Shown in pieces: positions 1 to 9,227 of a stretch of DNA of 64,000 bases (positions are counted from its first letter, which is position 1; each line of letters opens with the position of its first letter). The notes under the pieces are model-generated. The model saw nothing but the letters and a program-made list of their open reading frames with translations. It was not told the DNA's origin and ran no database searches. The DNA is from Comamonadaceae bacterium UBA2121 (GTDB taxonomy: Bacteria > Pseudomonadota > Gammaproteobacteria > Burkholderiales > Burkholderiaceae_C): the NCBI GenBank assembly GCA_002331385.1, contig DCYB01000013.1, forward strand, positions 248,001-312,000. Reading direction: 5' to 3'. The position numbers and the translations under genes were made by a program.

Positions 1-2155
1 GCAGCGGGCCGGGCTCCACGCCCACCTTCGGGTCGGCAAAGCTGCCTTGCACAATGAGCGGCGTGCGCAGCGAGAAAAATTTCCACTTGAGCGATTCCGG
101 CTTGATGCGCAAGTCCAGTCGCTCATCGCGCATATTGATCGCACCCGTGGCTTCCACGATGGCCTCTTCGGTGCTGAGCTTGGCATTGCGCGTCGTGGCA
201 ATGCCATCGCGAATACCGAGATCGACGACGGCGCAGCGCAGATGCACCTCCTTGTCTGCGCCGAACAATTTGGTCACGACGACGCTGCCCAGATTCAATG
301 CCGCCAGGTCTAGCATCTCCTTGCTGAAGGTACCGTTGCGAATATAAAAGCGTGCATCGCCTGCGCTGTGGCCCAGCATCGACGCGATGGAGTTGCCTTG
401 CGCGGTCAGCGAGAAGCCGCCATCGAGTCGGCCAAAGCTTTTGTGCATCAATTCCACTTTGGGAAACAGCGCGCTCAACTGCAAGCTTTCCGTCGTGCCT
501 TGGGCTTTCACCTTGAGCGGCTTGCTGCGACTGTCCAGTGTGACGTCCGACTGGATCTTGCCCTTGGCCACGCCAAAGCGCAGCGGAGACAGGTGAAGCA
601 CGGCGTCTTTGAGTACAGCGCGCGTGCTCAGGTTTTCGATAGGGAGACTCTCGGGGCGAATGATCTTTTCGCCCGTAAAGGCCAGATCCAGATCCATCGC
701 ATTCCAGCGGCCCGTATCAAAGGCATCATCGGGCAGGATGCGACCTTTGCGCTGAAGTTGTTTTTCGCGCGCCTCAGAGCGGCCGACTACGGGTCCCAGA
801 TCCACCAGACGCAACTTTTTGGACAGCATCCGTCCCTCCAGCCGAGGGCGAGGCTTGGCCGATGTATAGGTCAGGCTGCCATGCAAATCGCTCGCGCCCA
901 CCACGCCGTCAAAATCACGGTACTCCCATACGGCCTTGCCCGGCTCGAGGCTGCCAAGCAGTCGGCCATGGGTCTTGAACGCAGGCGTGTTGGGCAGCAC
1001 CAGCCCTGTCAGCGCGTAGAGGTCGGCCATACTGGAGCCGCTCAACGCCACTTGCAGATCGAGGCCCGACAGCGCGCGCGGATTGGCCAGCATTCCTTCT
1101 GCTTGCGCATGCAAGCTGCCCGCCCGCGCTTTGACGCGCAAGGGATAGTCGATCACCTTGTTGCGCAGCGAGAGAATCGGCCCGGCCAGCGCTTCGCCCT
1201 CCACCCGCGCCTTGCCGTAGCGCCCTTGCAAGGTGACGTGCACGCCGTAGCGGTTGTCATCGTCCTGCGCTTCTGGGCGGAAGGTGTCGATGCGCGCTCG
1301 CAGCGCCAGATCGCGCTCTCCATCGGAGTAGCCGAGCCAGCCATCACGCACGATGAGTTGGCCAATGCTCAAGTTCCAGGCGCTACCGGCGCGCTCCTTG
1401 GTGCTGTGAAAGGTCCAGTTGTTGGCGCCCTCGCGCGTGCGGCCCAGCACGATATCGGGCGCGGTGAGCATCACTGTGTCCAGCGCCACGGTGCGGCTCA
1501 GCAATGGCAGCAGGCGCAGCGTCGCGGTGGCGCGAGCGATGGTGCCCATGGTGTCAGCGGTGCGCGCGGGCGGCTGGACGGTGGCGCGAGCGCGTTCGCG
1601 TTCGATAAGCCGCTCGGCCTCTTGTGCATCGGCCTGCTCGCTGCGCTCGGCGTCTCCCTGCAGTGCCGAATGCTCGGCCTGCGAAGCCGACGCTGCGCTC
1701 GCAGCGGAGCCCGGCTTCGACGCAGCCTGAAAGGCGTGGCGTGTCTTGCTGGAGCCCTCCATGGCTTTGATAGCGACGGAGGCATCGATTTCGGCAGTGG
1801 CCTCTTTATTGGGAATGGCGGGCAGTTCCTTGCTGCCTTTCTCCGGAGCTTCCTCGACCGCGAAACCGGGCGGGTTGCCCAAGCTCAGATGGTTCGCCTG
1901 CACCGTCACGCCCGGAATCCAATGACGCCATCCTTGCTCAAGTGGCTGTGGCCAATGCCAATCGACGATCAGGTCGCCCTGAATGGTGAACGTGCGTCCG
2001 GTGGCCTCGCTGACTTGTCTGGCGATCCATGGTCGCGCGCTGTTCCAGTCCCAGTTGGTGATCACCACAATTGCCACTGCGAGCAGCAAAATTAACGCGG
2101 CCACGATACCAAGCAACCACCGTAATGCACTGTGCCCCCATTGCGAAAAGGCCAT
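1..2155 (-). CDS. AsmA family protein (3' end beyond window)
   Basis: The reading frame is open from the ATG at 2155 down to the window edge, so at least 718 residues are present and the C-terminus is missing. Residues about 10-31 form one hydrophobic membrane anchor (LRWLLGIVAAVLILLLAVAI), followed by a long periplasmic region. An Ala/Glu/Arg-rich low-complexity stretch lies near residues 100-190. The last visible residues (LIVQGSFADPKVGVEPGPL) match the end of the repeat seen in AsmA C-terminal domains. AsmA-like proteins are inner-membrane anchored bridge-type proteins linked to outer-membrane assembly or lipid transport. An in-frame ATG at 2197 would add 14 residues; neither start has a clear ribosome binding site. 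Confidence 0.82.
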   Translation of the reverse strand, partial: MAFSQWGHSALRWLLGIVAALILLLAVAIVVITNWDWNSARPWIARQVSEATGRTFTIQGDLIVDWHWPQPLEQGWRHWIPGVTVQANHLSLGNPPGFAVEEAPEKGSKELPAIPNKEATAEIDASVAIKAMEGSSKTRHAFQAASKPGSAASAASASQAEHSALQGDAERSEQADAQEAERLIERERARATVQPPARTADTMGTIARATATLRLLPLLSRTVALDTVMLTAPDIVLGRTREGANNWTFHSTKERAGSAWNLSIGQLIVRDGWLGYSDGERDLALRARIDTFRPEAQDDDNRYGVHVTLQGRYGKARVEGEALAGPILSLRNKVIDYPLRVKARAGSLHAQAEGMLANPRALSGLDLQVALSGSSMADLYALTGLVLPNTPAFKTHGRLLGSLEPGKAVWEYRDFDGVVGASDLHGSLTYTSAKPRPRLEGRMLSKKLRLVDLGPVVGRSEAREKQLQRKGRILPDDAFDTGRWNAMDLDLAFTGEKIIRPESLPIENLSTRAVLKDAVLHLSPLRFGVAKGKIQSDVTLDSRSKPLKVKAQGTTESLQLSALFPKVELMHKSFGRLDGGFSLTAQGNSIASMLGHSAGDARFYIRNGTFSKEMLDLAALNLGSVVVTKLFGADKEVHLRCAVVDLGIRDGIATTRNAKLSTEEAIVEATGAINMRDERLDLRIKPESLKWKFFSLRTPLIVQGSFADPKVGVEPGPL

Positions 2156-2197
2156 ATGAGGAAGTGAAGTCGAGCGTGATACGTTATGAGGTGCCAT

Positions 2198-2607
2198 GGA
2201 TTGTTGTTTTAGCAGGGTGGTGTGTGATACCTGAAAGAATTCGTCCAGATCATCATGCAGTCCTGCGGATGAATGCTGCGTAGGGAAAAGTCCAGCGCCT
2301 CCTGGCTTCCCGCTCATCTCCTGCGGGCACTGGGCGGCGAGACGGATGCATGCTAGGGCTTCCAACGCGGCGCTTATTGCCAAAGCGTAACGCGGATCAC
2401 AACAGCCAGGACATGTGTGTGCCAAAGCCGCAAATTGCTTTCGCGTTAATTGATTGCCGATTCCGCCGATTTCTTTTAGCACCGGGCAGAAGGGCTGTCA
2501 AAAAAACGGCCGACAAAAATTTCAATTGTCCAGCGCTTTTTACGTGAAAGTCACATAATTTTTATTAATTGAAGTTATCTATTAGGTTTCATATAATATT
2601 AGTACTT
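2198..2607. other. Intergenic region, no gene recognised
   Basis: This stretch separates the divergent AsmA-like gene and the hypothetical gene at 2608. The right part (about 2500-2607) is clearly AT-richer than its surroundings and probably holds promoters. Short open frames here have no family resemblance or ribosome binding site. Confidence 0.5.
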
Positions 2608-3018
2608 ATGATTCCGCTGACCAGTGAAAAAGTGCAGGGCGTCCTCGACGACGCCACCTTCGCAGCCACTTTGTGTATGGCCCGCGATGGAAAGCATTTT
2701 TTCTTTGCCGCCATCGCACTGGACGGGCGCGACATCGCCGTGCCGAACAAGCGTTGGCCCAGCCGCAAGGCCGCTTTGAATGCACTGTCGGATATCGCCG
2801 CAAGCCGCCCCAGGCGTGCGCGCGCAGAAGGGGCCGAAGCGCCAGTCGCTGCGGATGTCACTGTTGCCGCTCCGTCGCCATTCCTGGCCGAATCCACCGA
2901 GCAGCCGTTCCTGAGCGTGAGCGCGAAATACTTGGACGGACTTGAAGCAGACAGCACGGCGCACGTGGATGCGCATGTCGCAGACGATCCGCAGAAGCTA
3001 AAGCCGCCCGTCGCCTGA
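2608..3018 (+). CDS. Hypothetical protein, 136 aa
   Basis: Not recognised. The ATG at 2608 (MIPLTSEKVQ) is preferred over an in-frame TTG at 2569, because the extension would lie in AT-rich leader DNA. The N-terminal 65 residues look folded (DGKHFFFAAIALDGRDIA, WPSRKAALNALSDIAA), with mixed beta/alpha character. The remainder is Ala/Pro/Asp-rich and probably disordered. No signal peptide or membrane segment is visible. It lies 47 bp before the pseudouridine synthase gene on the same strand. Confidence 0.5.
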   Translation: MIPLTSEKVQGVLDDATFAATLCMARDGKHFFFAAIALDGRDIAVPNKRWPSRKAALNALSDIAASRPRRARAEGAEAPVAADVTVAAPSPFLAESTEQPFLSVSAKYLDGLEADSTAHVDAHVADDPQKLKPPVA

Positions 3019-3065
3019 CTGCGCTTTCCCGCTTGGCGCACTGGGGTGCCAGATAATCCCCAGCC

Positions 3066-3992
3066 ATGCATAACTCCCACGATCCCCACGTGCTGCCCAT
3101 GCGCGACGGCATCAATCCCAGTTGCGTCGTATTGCCGTCAACGGGCGCGGGCACCGTGCTCGATTTCCTGTGCGAACGTTTGCCTGCGGTGCGTCGTGAG
3201 GACTGGCTGCGCCGCATGGCGCTGGGCGAGGTGGTGGACGAGTTCGGCGCTCCTGCCACGGCGCAGCGCGCATTTGCACCGGGACTTCGCTTTTACTACT
3301 ACCGAGAACTGGAGCACGAGGACGTGATTCCGTTTGCCGAGCAGGTGCTGTATCAGGACGCGCATCTGCTGGTCGCGGACAAGCCGCATTACCTGCCCGT
3401 AGTGCCCACTGGCAAATTCCTGCAGCAGACCTTGCTGGTGCGACTCAAGCGACAACTCGGGCTGCGCGAGCTGTCGCCCGTGCATCGCATCGATCGGGAT
3501 ACCGCGGGATTGGTGCTGTTCTCGGTGCAGCGCGCAACGCGTGGGCGCTATCAGGCGCTGTTTCGTGAGCGCACGGTGCACAAGGAATACGAAGCCATTG
3601 CGCCCTTCAACGCCGATCTGGAATTTCCCCGCACGCACGAAAGCCGCATGGAGGAAGACCCAGACAATTTCTTTCGCATGTGCGAGACGCCTGCGGGCGC
3701 ACCCAACAGCCTGACGCACATGGACATCGTGCAGGCGCAGGGCGCGGTGGCGCGCTACCGCCTGTCGCCGGTCAGCGGCAAGCGCCATCAACTGCGGGTG
3801 CATATGGCGGCGCTGGGTCTGCCCTTGTTTGGCGATGCGTTCTATCCGGTGGTGAACGATCCGCCCGAAGGGGACTACTCCACCCCCCTGCAACTGCTGG
3901 CGCGGGCGATCGAGTTCGTCGATCCGGTCAGCGGAGCACTGCGGCGCTTTGAGAGCCAGCGGCAATTGCGCCCGCTGGCGGATTTCACCTAA
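3066..3992 (+). CDS. RluA-family RNA pseudouridine synthase
   Basis: 308 aa. It would isomerise uridine to pseudouridine in rRNA or tRNA. The catalytic motif HRIDRDTAGL is at residues 140-149, with Asp143 the expected nucleophile. The preceding segment LLVADKPHYLPVVPTG matches the family motif I region, and SGKRHQLRVHMAALGLPLFGD matches the C-terminal RluA signature. An S4-like N-terminal region precedes the catalytic domain. Which RNA position is modified cannot be told from sequence alone. The ATG at 3066 gives the normal family length. Confidence 0.9.
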   Translation: MHNSHDPHVLPMRDGINPSCVVLPSTGAGTVLDFLCERLPAVRREDWLRRMALGEVVDEFGAPATAQRAFAPGLRFYYYRELEHEDVIPFAEQVLYQDAHLLVADKPHYLPVVPTGKFLQQTLLVRLKRQLGLRELSPVHRIDRDTAGLVLFSVQRATRGRYQALFRERTVHKEYEAIAPFNADLEFPRTHESRMEEDPDNFFRMCETPAGAPNSLTHMDIVQAQGAVARYRLSPVSGKRHQLRVHMAALGLPLFGDAFYPVVNDPPEGDYSTPLQLLARAIEFVDPVSGALRRFESQRQLRPLADFT

Positions 3993-4015
3993 AGGTTTTG
4001 ATCCGTTGATCGCGT

Positions 4016-4813
4016 CTATTTGAAGCGCACCGTGAGCGGTGCCAGCGCATCGCTGAACTGGGACTGCCAGATTTCGCCGGGCGCGATGGGAAAGGCATCG
4101 GTCCAGGTGCCCGTGGTGATGACGTCACCGGCTTGAAGATCGGTTGCGCCGGGGCAACTGCGCAGTTCGGCCAGAAAGTGATGCAGTGCGCGTAAAGGGC
4201 TGTCCAGAACGTGGCTGCCGTGGCCATGCGCGACGGGCTCGTCGTTTTTCAACAGCGCCACACTCGTGCCTGCCAGCAGCGTGTCCAGCTCCAGCGCGCT
4301 GGCGGCCAGATCGCGCACCGGGCGTTGGGCGCCGACGAGCAGGCGCGCATGCAGCGCTCCGTCGGTGATGGTGCCCACGGCATTGAATTTCCAGTCGGCC
4401 TGATGCGACTGCACCACTTCGAAGCTCGGCGCAATCCAGTCGATGGCATTGAATAGCTGCTCCAATGTGGCGTCCGCTGGGGGCGTGGCGCGCATGCCAA
4501 AGCTCACCTCCGGCTCCAGCCGGGGTTGGCTGCAGGCGGTAAGGTCGAGCACGCCTTCGCCCTCGCAAAAGGTGAGGGTGCTCGAATACACCGTGCCCCA
4601 GATGGGCGCGAACACCTGATAAATCGGCCAGATGGTGCGGTTGGTAAAGCCCACCTTGTAGCCGCGGGGTAGCTCGCCACGATGCTCGCGCAATGCGCGC
4701 ACTTCGAGCGCACGTTGGTAGGCGGCGGACACATCCGCGGGCAGGCGTGTGGGATAGTCCGCTGGCCAGAGGTGGCCGTTGTCCGAATGTTCAAGCAATT
4801 CCTGAGGTGTCAT
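4016..4813 (-). CDS. 2-keto-4-pentenoate hydratase / fumarylacetoacetate hydrolase-like protein
   Basis: 265 aa from the ATG at 4813 (MTPQELLEH). Longer in-frame starts would extend under the divergent GNAT gene. Recognisable family features are GYKVGFTN near residue 60, LEPEVSFGM (acidic metal ligands) near residue 112, the IAPSFEVV segment, and the C-terminal LQAGDVITTGTWTDAFPIAPGE. Members hydrate 2-hydroxypenta-2,4-dienoates (MhpD, HpaH) or decarboxylate related acids in aromatic meta-cleavage pathways. No other meta-cleavage gene is adjacent, so the substrate is unknown. Confidence 0.75.
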   Translation of the reverse strand: MTPQELLEHSDNGHLWPADYPTRLPADVSAAYQRALEVRALREHRGELPRGYKVGFTNRTIWPIYQVFAPIWGTVYSSTLTFCEGEGVLDLTACSQPRLEPEVSFGMRATPPADATLEQLFNAIDWIAPSFEVVQSHQADWKFNAVGTITDGALHARLLVGAQRPVRDLAASALELDTLLAGTSVALLKNDEPVAHGHGSHVLDSPLRALHHFLAELRSCPGATDLQAGDVITTGTWTDAFPIAPGEIWQSQFSDALAPLTVRFK

Positions 4814-5018
4814 GCGCGCGATGGTGCCAGTTTCGGGCGGTGTGTCCCATGCGGCTATCCCTGTGTTGCGCCGTGCATCCGGCAGGCAGAATTTTCCGCG
4901 CAAGCGCTTTGTTGCGTGCAAAAGCGTGGCACCATCAGACTCCTTGAGCGTGGTGGCTCTGGCAGGCCACGTCATCGGTTCTTGTCTGCCAGAGGCAACG
5001 CAAAGGATCTCGTACGCC

Positions 5019-5729
5019 ATGTGTCCGCCCACCAATGAATACGACCAGCCCATCGGCCCCGCCATGCCCGACTGGACGCCGCGTGCTGCGCCCACGGGCG
5101 TGACCCTGACCGGACGCCTGTGCCGGCTGGAGCCCGTCGATCCCGCGCGCCACGCGGCCGACCTGTATGCGGCCTACCGCAGCGGTGCCGATCACCGGGG
5201 CTGGACCTACATGATGACCGGGCCGTTCGAGCGTGAGGAGGACTATCGTGCCTACGCCGAGACCATCGCCCAAAGCACCGATCCGCGCCACTACGCCGTG
5301 ATCGATCTGGCCAGCGGAAAAGCCGTCGGCACCTTGTCGCTGATGCGCATCGACCCGAATCATGGCGTGATCGAGGTCGGCAACGTGATGTTCTCACCGC
5401 TCATGCAGCAAACACCCATTTCGACCGAAGCGCAGTTCCTGCTCATGGCCTATGTGTTCGATGACTTGCACTACCGCCGCTACGAGTGGAAGTGCGACGC
5501 GCTGAATGCGCCGTCCCGCACCACCGCCGCTCGCCTGGGCTTTTCCTTCGAAGGCATCTTCCGCCAGGCCGTGATCTACAAGGGCCGCTCGCGCGATACC
5601 GCGTGGTTTTCCATCATCGACAGTGAATGGCCGAAGCTGAAGACGGCGTTCACGCGCTGGCTGGCCGCCGACAACTTTGACGCCGACGGGCGCCAGAAGC
5701 GATCGCTCAAGTCACTGCATACGGAGTGA
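5019..5729 (+). CDS. GNAT family N-acetyltransferase
   Basis: 236 aa, starting at ATG 5019 (MCPPTNEYDQ) with an AAGGA-type site about 11 bp upstream. The domain resembles RimJ/RimL-type Acetyltransf_3 proteins: GRLCRLEPVDPARHAADLYAAY at the N-terminus, HYAVIDLASGKAVGTLSLMR in the acetyl-CoA core, and LNAPSRTTAARLGFSFEG in motif A. The acceptor is unknown. The stop is 4 bp before the TTG start of the MFS gene, suggesting co-transcription. Confidence 0.8.
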   Translation: MCPPTNEYDQPIGPAMPDWTPRAAPTGVTLTGRLCRLEPVDPARHAADLYAAYRSGADHRGWTYMMTGPFEREEDYRAYAETIAQSTDPRHYAVIDLASGKAVGTLSLMRIDPNHGVIEVGNVMFSPLMQQTPISTEAQFLLMAYVFDDLHYRRYEWKCDALNAPSRTTAARLGFSFEGIFRQAVIYKGRSRDTAWFSIIDSEWPKLKTAFTRWLAADNFDADGRQKRSLKSLHTE

Positions 5730-5733
5730 CGGA

Positions 5734-6963
5734 TTGAGCAGCAGCGCCTACCGCGGCAGATACCAGGGCCTCGATCTGGCGTTGCCCGCCATGATGGGCG
5801 CGTATGTGCTCAGCCAGTTCTATCGCAGCTATGTGGCGGTGATTTCCAGCCAGTTGATCGCGGAATTCAGTTTTACCCCTGCGCAGTTCGGCATCTTTGC
5901 CGGGGCGTTCTATTTCACGTTCGCGCTCGCGCAACTGCCGTTGGGTATCGCGTTTGATCGCTACGGTGTGCGCCGCCCGGTGATGGTGTGCCTCGCCATC
6001 GGTTGCATGGGCGCTCTCGCACTGCCATTGACGCACGATGTGCGTGTGGCCACCGCCGCGCAGGTGGCATTGGGCATTGGCTGCGCGCCGCTCTACATGG
6101 GGCTGCTGAACTATGTGCTCAAGTCCGGCGTCGGGGCGCGACAGGTGCGCATCGTGACCGTGGCCAGCGCCGTGGGCTATGTGGGCGCCATCGCGGCGGG
6201 CTTGCCGCTGGCGTGGAGCGTGAACAGCATGGGCTGGCGCGCGTCGATGGGCGTGGTGGGGGGCTTCATGCTGCTCGCGCTGGCCTGCGTGGTGCTCACC
6301 TTGCGCGAGCCGCCATCGCCCGGGCAGCCTGGGAGCATGGCCACCGGAGATGCGCGCGCATCGGCGTTGTCAATGCCGGCGCGCATCGGCCTGATCGCGC
6401 TGTTTCCCGTTAGCTTTGCCGTGATCACGGGTGGCACGTTCCGCATGTCCTGGGGCGGCCCCTATCTGGCCGACCTGTTCCAGTATGGTGTGGTGGAGCG
6501 CGGCTATGTGATGACGGCGGCCAGTGTGCTGGCGATGATCTGGGGCCTGTCCATTCCCCGGGTGCTGCGCCACATCTCCGTCAAGGGTCTGGTGCTGTGC
6601 GCCTTCGCCACGGGCATCGCCGCATCGCTGATGTTGGCGATCTGGCCCGACAGCCATCCGCTGCTGGGTGCGGCGCTGGTGTGCGTGTTGTTCTGTGTGG
6701 GATCGGTCCATCCGCTCGTGATGTCGCAGGCGCGCTCCGTGGTCGCGCCGGAGCGTCTGGGGTTGTGGCTCGGCCTGTTCAACAGCATGGTGTTTCTGGG
6801 CGTGGCGTTCTGCAATAGCGGATTCGGCTGGATTGCCGAACACGCGGTGGTGGATGGCGTCGCGCAGCCGACGATGTACGGCCACCTGTTCCTCTTCACC
6901 GCATTGGTGCTGGCCGTGGGTTGGCTGGGCGCGCTGTGGAGCCCTGCGGTGGCCCGGCAGTGA
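5734..6963 (+). CDS. Major facilitator superfamily transporter
   Basis: 409 aa if translation starts at TTG 5734, which has a GGAG site 8 bp upstream; the first ATG candidate downstream would delete part of helix 1. About 12 hydrophobic segments are visible. The loop 2-3 signature appears as PLGIAFDRYGVRRPV. It is probably a cytoplasmic-membrane proton-coupled carrier of a small molecule. The stop overlaps the GTG start of the YddG-like gene. Confidence 0.8.
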   Translation: MSSSAYRGRYQGLDLALPAMMGAYVLSQFYRSYVAVISSQLIAEFSFTPAQFGIFAGAFYFTFALAQLPLGIAFDRYGVRRPVMVCLAIGCMGALALPLTHDVRVATAAQVALGIGCAPLYMGLLNYVLKSGVGARQVRIVTVASAVGYVGAIAAGLPLAWSVNSMGWRASMGVVGGFMLLALACVVLTLREPPSPGQPGSMATGDARASALSMPARIGLIALFPVSFAVITGGTFRMSWGGPYLADLFQYGVVERGYVMTAASVLAMIWGLSIPRVLRHISVKGLVLCAFATGIAASLMLAIWPDSHPLLGAALVCVLFCVGSVHPLVMSQARSVVAPERLGLWLGLFNSMVFLGVAFCNSGFGWIAEHAVVDGVAQPTMYGHLFLFTALVLAVGWLGALWSPAVARQ

Positions 6964-7880
6964 AAGGCACCGGCACTTCCAACGCATCCGCCGCCACCCG
7001 CGCTACGCTGGTGGGCTGCATTGCGGTGCTCATGTGGAGCACGTCGGTCGGCCTGCTGCGCAGCATATCAGAACTGCTCGGCCCCACCGGCGGCGCCGCG
7101 GCCATCTATACGGCCAGCGCCGTGTTTGCCGTGCTGTTCTTCGGCATGCATTGGCGGGGTGCACCGCGGGTGTATCTCTGGCTCGGGGGCGCCTTGTTCG
7201 TGAGCTACGAAATCTGCCTGGCGCTCGCCATCGGCATGGCGAGCAATCGCCAGCAGTCGCTGGAGCTCGGCATGATCAATTACCTGTGGCCCAGTCTGAC
7301 GATTGCCCTGGCCGTTCTGGCCCGCCAGCAGCGCGCCACCTGGTGGTTGGCGCCCGCGCTGGCCCTGTGCATCGCCGGGATCGTGCTGGTCATGAAGGGC
7401 GAGGCGAACCACTGGACGTGGCACATGCTGCGCGACAACGTGTCGGGCAACCGTCCCGCCTACGCGCTGGCTTTGCTGGCGGCATTTTTATGGGCCGTCT
7501 ACACGCTGGTGGCACGGCGCTACGGCAAGGGCGCCAATGCGGTGCCCCTGTTTCTGGTCGCCACTGCCGTGTTGCTCTGGCTGCACCACGCCACGAGCGC
7601 GCACGCCTTGGCCATGACATGGAACTGGCAGGCGTTGGTGCAGGTGTGCGCCATGGGCTTGCTCACCGCTATCGCGTATTCGTGTTGGGACTACGCCGTG
7701 CAGCGCGGTCATTTGACGCTGCTTGCCACCGCGTCGTATTTCACGCCGGTGTTTTCCATGCTGCTGGCCAGCCTGTGGCTGGGTGTTCAGACGGGCAGGG
7801 GATTTGCCATGGGCGTGGCGCTGGTGACGCTGGGGTCGCTGCTGGCATGGCGCTCAACGCGCCACACCAGCGGCGGGTGA
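6960..7880 (+). CDS. yddG: YddG-like aromatic amino acid exporter (DMT superfamily)
   Basis: 306 aa from a GTG at 6960 that overlaps the MFS stop (GTGA). About ten membrane helices are visible. Segments match E. coli YddG closely: WSTSVGLLRSISELLGPTGG, FVSYEICLALAIG, MINYLWPSLTI and the C-terminal TASYFTPVFS. YddG exports aromatic amino acids and related compounds through the inner membrane. The GNAT-MFS-YddG order suggests a small acylation/export unit, but that is inference. Confidence 0.82.
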   Translation: MKGTGTSNASAATRATLVGCIAVLMWSTSVGLLRSISELLGPTGGAAAIYTASAVFAVLFFGMHWRGAPRVYLWLGGALFVSYEICLALAIGMASNRQQSLELGMINYLWPSLTIALAVLARQQRATWWLAPALALCIAGIVLVMKGEANHWTWHMLRDNVSGNRPAYALALLAAFLWAVYTLVARRYGKGANAVPLFLVATAVLLWLHHATSAHALAMTWNWQALVQVCAMGLLTAIAYSCWDYAVQRGHLTLLATASYFTPVFSMLLASLWLGVQTGRGFAMGVALVTLGSLLAWRSTRHTSGG

Positions 7881-7886
7881 GCGCCT

Positions 7887-9227
7887 CTATTGGAAGTGGC
7901 GCAGGATCGGCCCCAGCAGATCGGCGGCGCGGGTGTGCACATCGGCTGAGAGCAGCATGTCCGCGCTGCACCCTTGCAGCGCGACGGCGCTGAAGGCTTC
8001 GCCATCCCTCCACTTGGCCGCCAGTTCCGCATCCGTGGGCGGATCTTGTAGCGAGCCCGGCGCCCAATCCACCAGAACAGATCCCGCATGCGAAATGCTG
8101 ACGCGCACAGGTGCGGTGTCGAGCGGCTCGGCAAGCCCTTGGCGTTCGACCACATGCACACGCGGCATGAGCGCGCGCACGTCCGCGCGCTGCACGGCCT
8201 GATCCGTGAACGTCGCCAGATTGACCCGGCCATCGATCCACGCACTGGCGGCGCAATAGGGCGCGCTGAACTTGCCTTGCAAGCCGGTGTGCGGATCGGG
8301 ATACAGCAGTGCAATGCTGCCGTCGGGCGGGAACTCGATGTCGATGCGCACCTCATCCTGCTGCAGCGCATACGGATGTGATTTGCGCAATTGCAGCACG
8401 CCCGCGATCATGCGGTGCGTGAGATAGCAGCTCGGAAAACGCTTGACTTCAAAGCCCGGCGCACACATCGCCCACGGCTGCTCATCGTGCCAGTCCGGCA
8501 GCGTGAGGGGCCGATCGCCCGCATAGGCGCGCGCAAAGCCAGCCAGTGCGGCCTGCACGTTGGCGCTGGCACCGGCGCGCGCCAGCAGCACCGCACGCAC
8601 GGCTGCGCTGGCCGCAAAGCCGACATGCAAGGGTTTCGTGTCCGTGCCGAAGTTTCCGCGCAAACCACTGGCCGAGCTGGCGGCCAGCGCCACGGCATGG
8701 CGGGCCTGATCGAGCGGCAATTGCAACAGGCGTGCACAGGCGGCGGCGGCACCGATGACGCCGAGCGTGCCGGTGGCGTGAAAGCCCAGCGCGTAGTGGT
8801 CAAATCCCAGCCATGCGCCGAGGCGCAGCATGATTTCGGTTCCCGCCAGATGGGCTTGCAGCACGTCCTGCAACGACGCATTCTTCGCGTCATGCGCCAG
8901 CAGGCTGATCACGGCGGACAACACCGGCGCACTGGGATGGCAAGTGGCCAGCATGCACACGTCGTCGTAGTCCAGCGCGTGGGACGCCGTGCCGATCTTG
9001 AGCGCCAGATCCATGGCACCGTTTCCCGATCCAACATGGCGCGCCGCGCGCGTGGCCGGCTCCGCCGCGCCGCCAATAACGCAGGCGAGGGTATCGACCA
9101 CGGCGCGGCGTGCATGGCGCATAGCGTCGGGCGGGAACGCGGCATCGCGGCGCTGGTAGATGCGCTCCCAGATCTGTGCGAATGCGTTGGCCTGATGGGC
9201 CGTGTCGCTGGTCACTGCTGCGTCCAT
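7887..9227 (-). CDS. MmgE/PrpD family protein
   Basis: 446 aa from ATG 9227 (MDAAVTSDTA), overlapping the 3' end of the upstream enoyl-CoA hydratase gene by 16 bp. Family hallmarks are DYDDV followed by HPSAPVLSAV near residue 85, FHATGTLGVIGAAAACARLL near residue 140, and SGLRGNFGTDTKPLHVGFAA near residue 180. The family contains 2-methylcitrate dehydratase, cis-aconitate decarboxylase and relatives acting on branched tri- or dicarboxylates. It is the last gene of a four-enzyme acyl-CoA operon on the minus strand. Confidence 0.85.
   Translation of the reverse strand: MDAAVTSDTAHQANAFAQIWERIYQRRDAAFPPDAMRHARRAVVDTLACVIGGAAEPATRAARHVGSGNGAMDLALKIGTASHALDYDDVCMLATCHPSAPVLSAVISLLAHDAKNASLQDVLQAHLAGTEIMLRLGAWLGFDHYALGFHATGTLGVIGAAAACARLLQLPLDQARHAVALAASSASGLRGNFGTDTKPLHVGFAASAAVRAVLLARAGASANVQAALAGFARAYAGDRPLTLPDWHDEQPWAMCAPGFEVKRFPSCYLTHRMIAGVLQLRKSHPYALQQDEVRIDIEFPPDGSIALLYPDPHTGLQGKFSAPYCAASAWIDGRVNLATFTDQAVQRADVRALMPRVHVVERQGLAEPLDTAPVRVSISHAGSVLVDWAPGSLQDPPTDAELAAKWRDGEAFSAVALQGCSADMLLSADVHTRAADLLGPILRHFQ

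Noticed and set aside
368..2095. Long + strand open frame of 575 codons
   Set aside because: It is antisense to the AsmA-like gene. Its translation has no domain character, and codon-position GC favours the minus strand.
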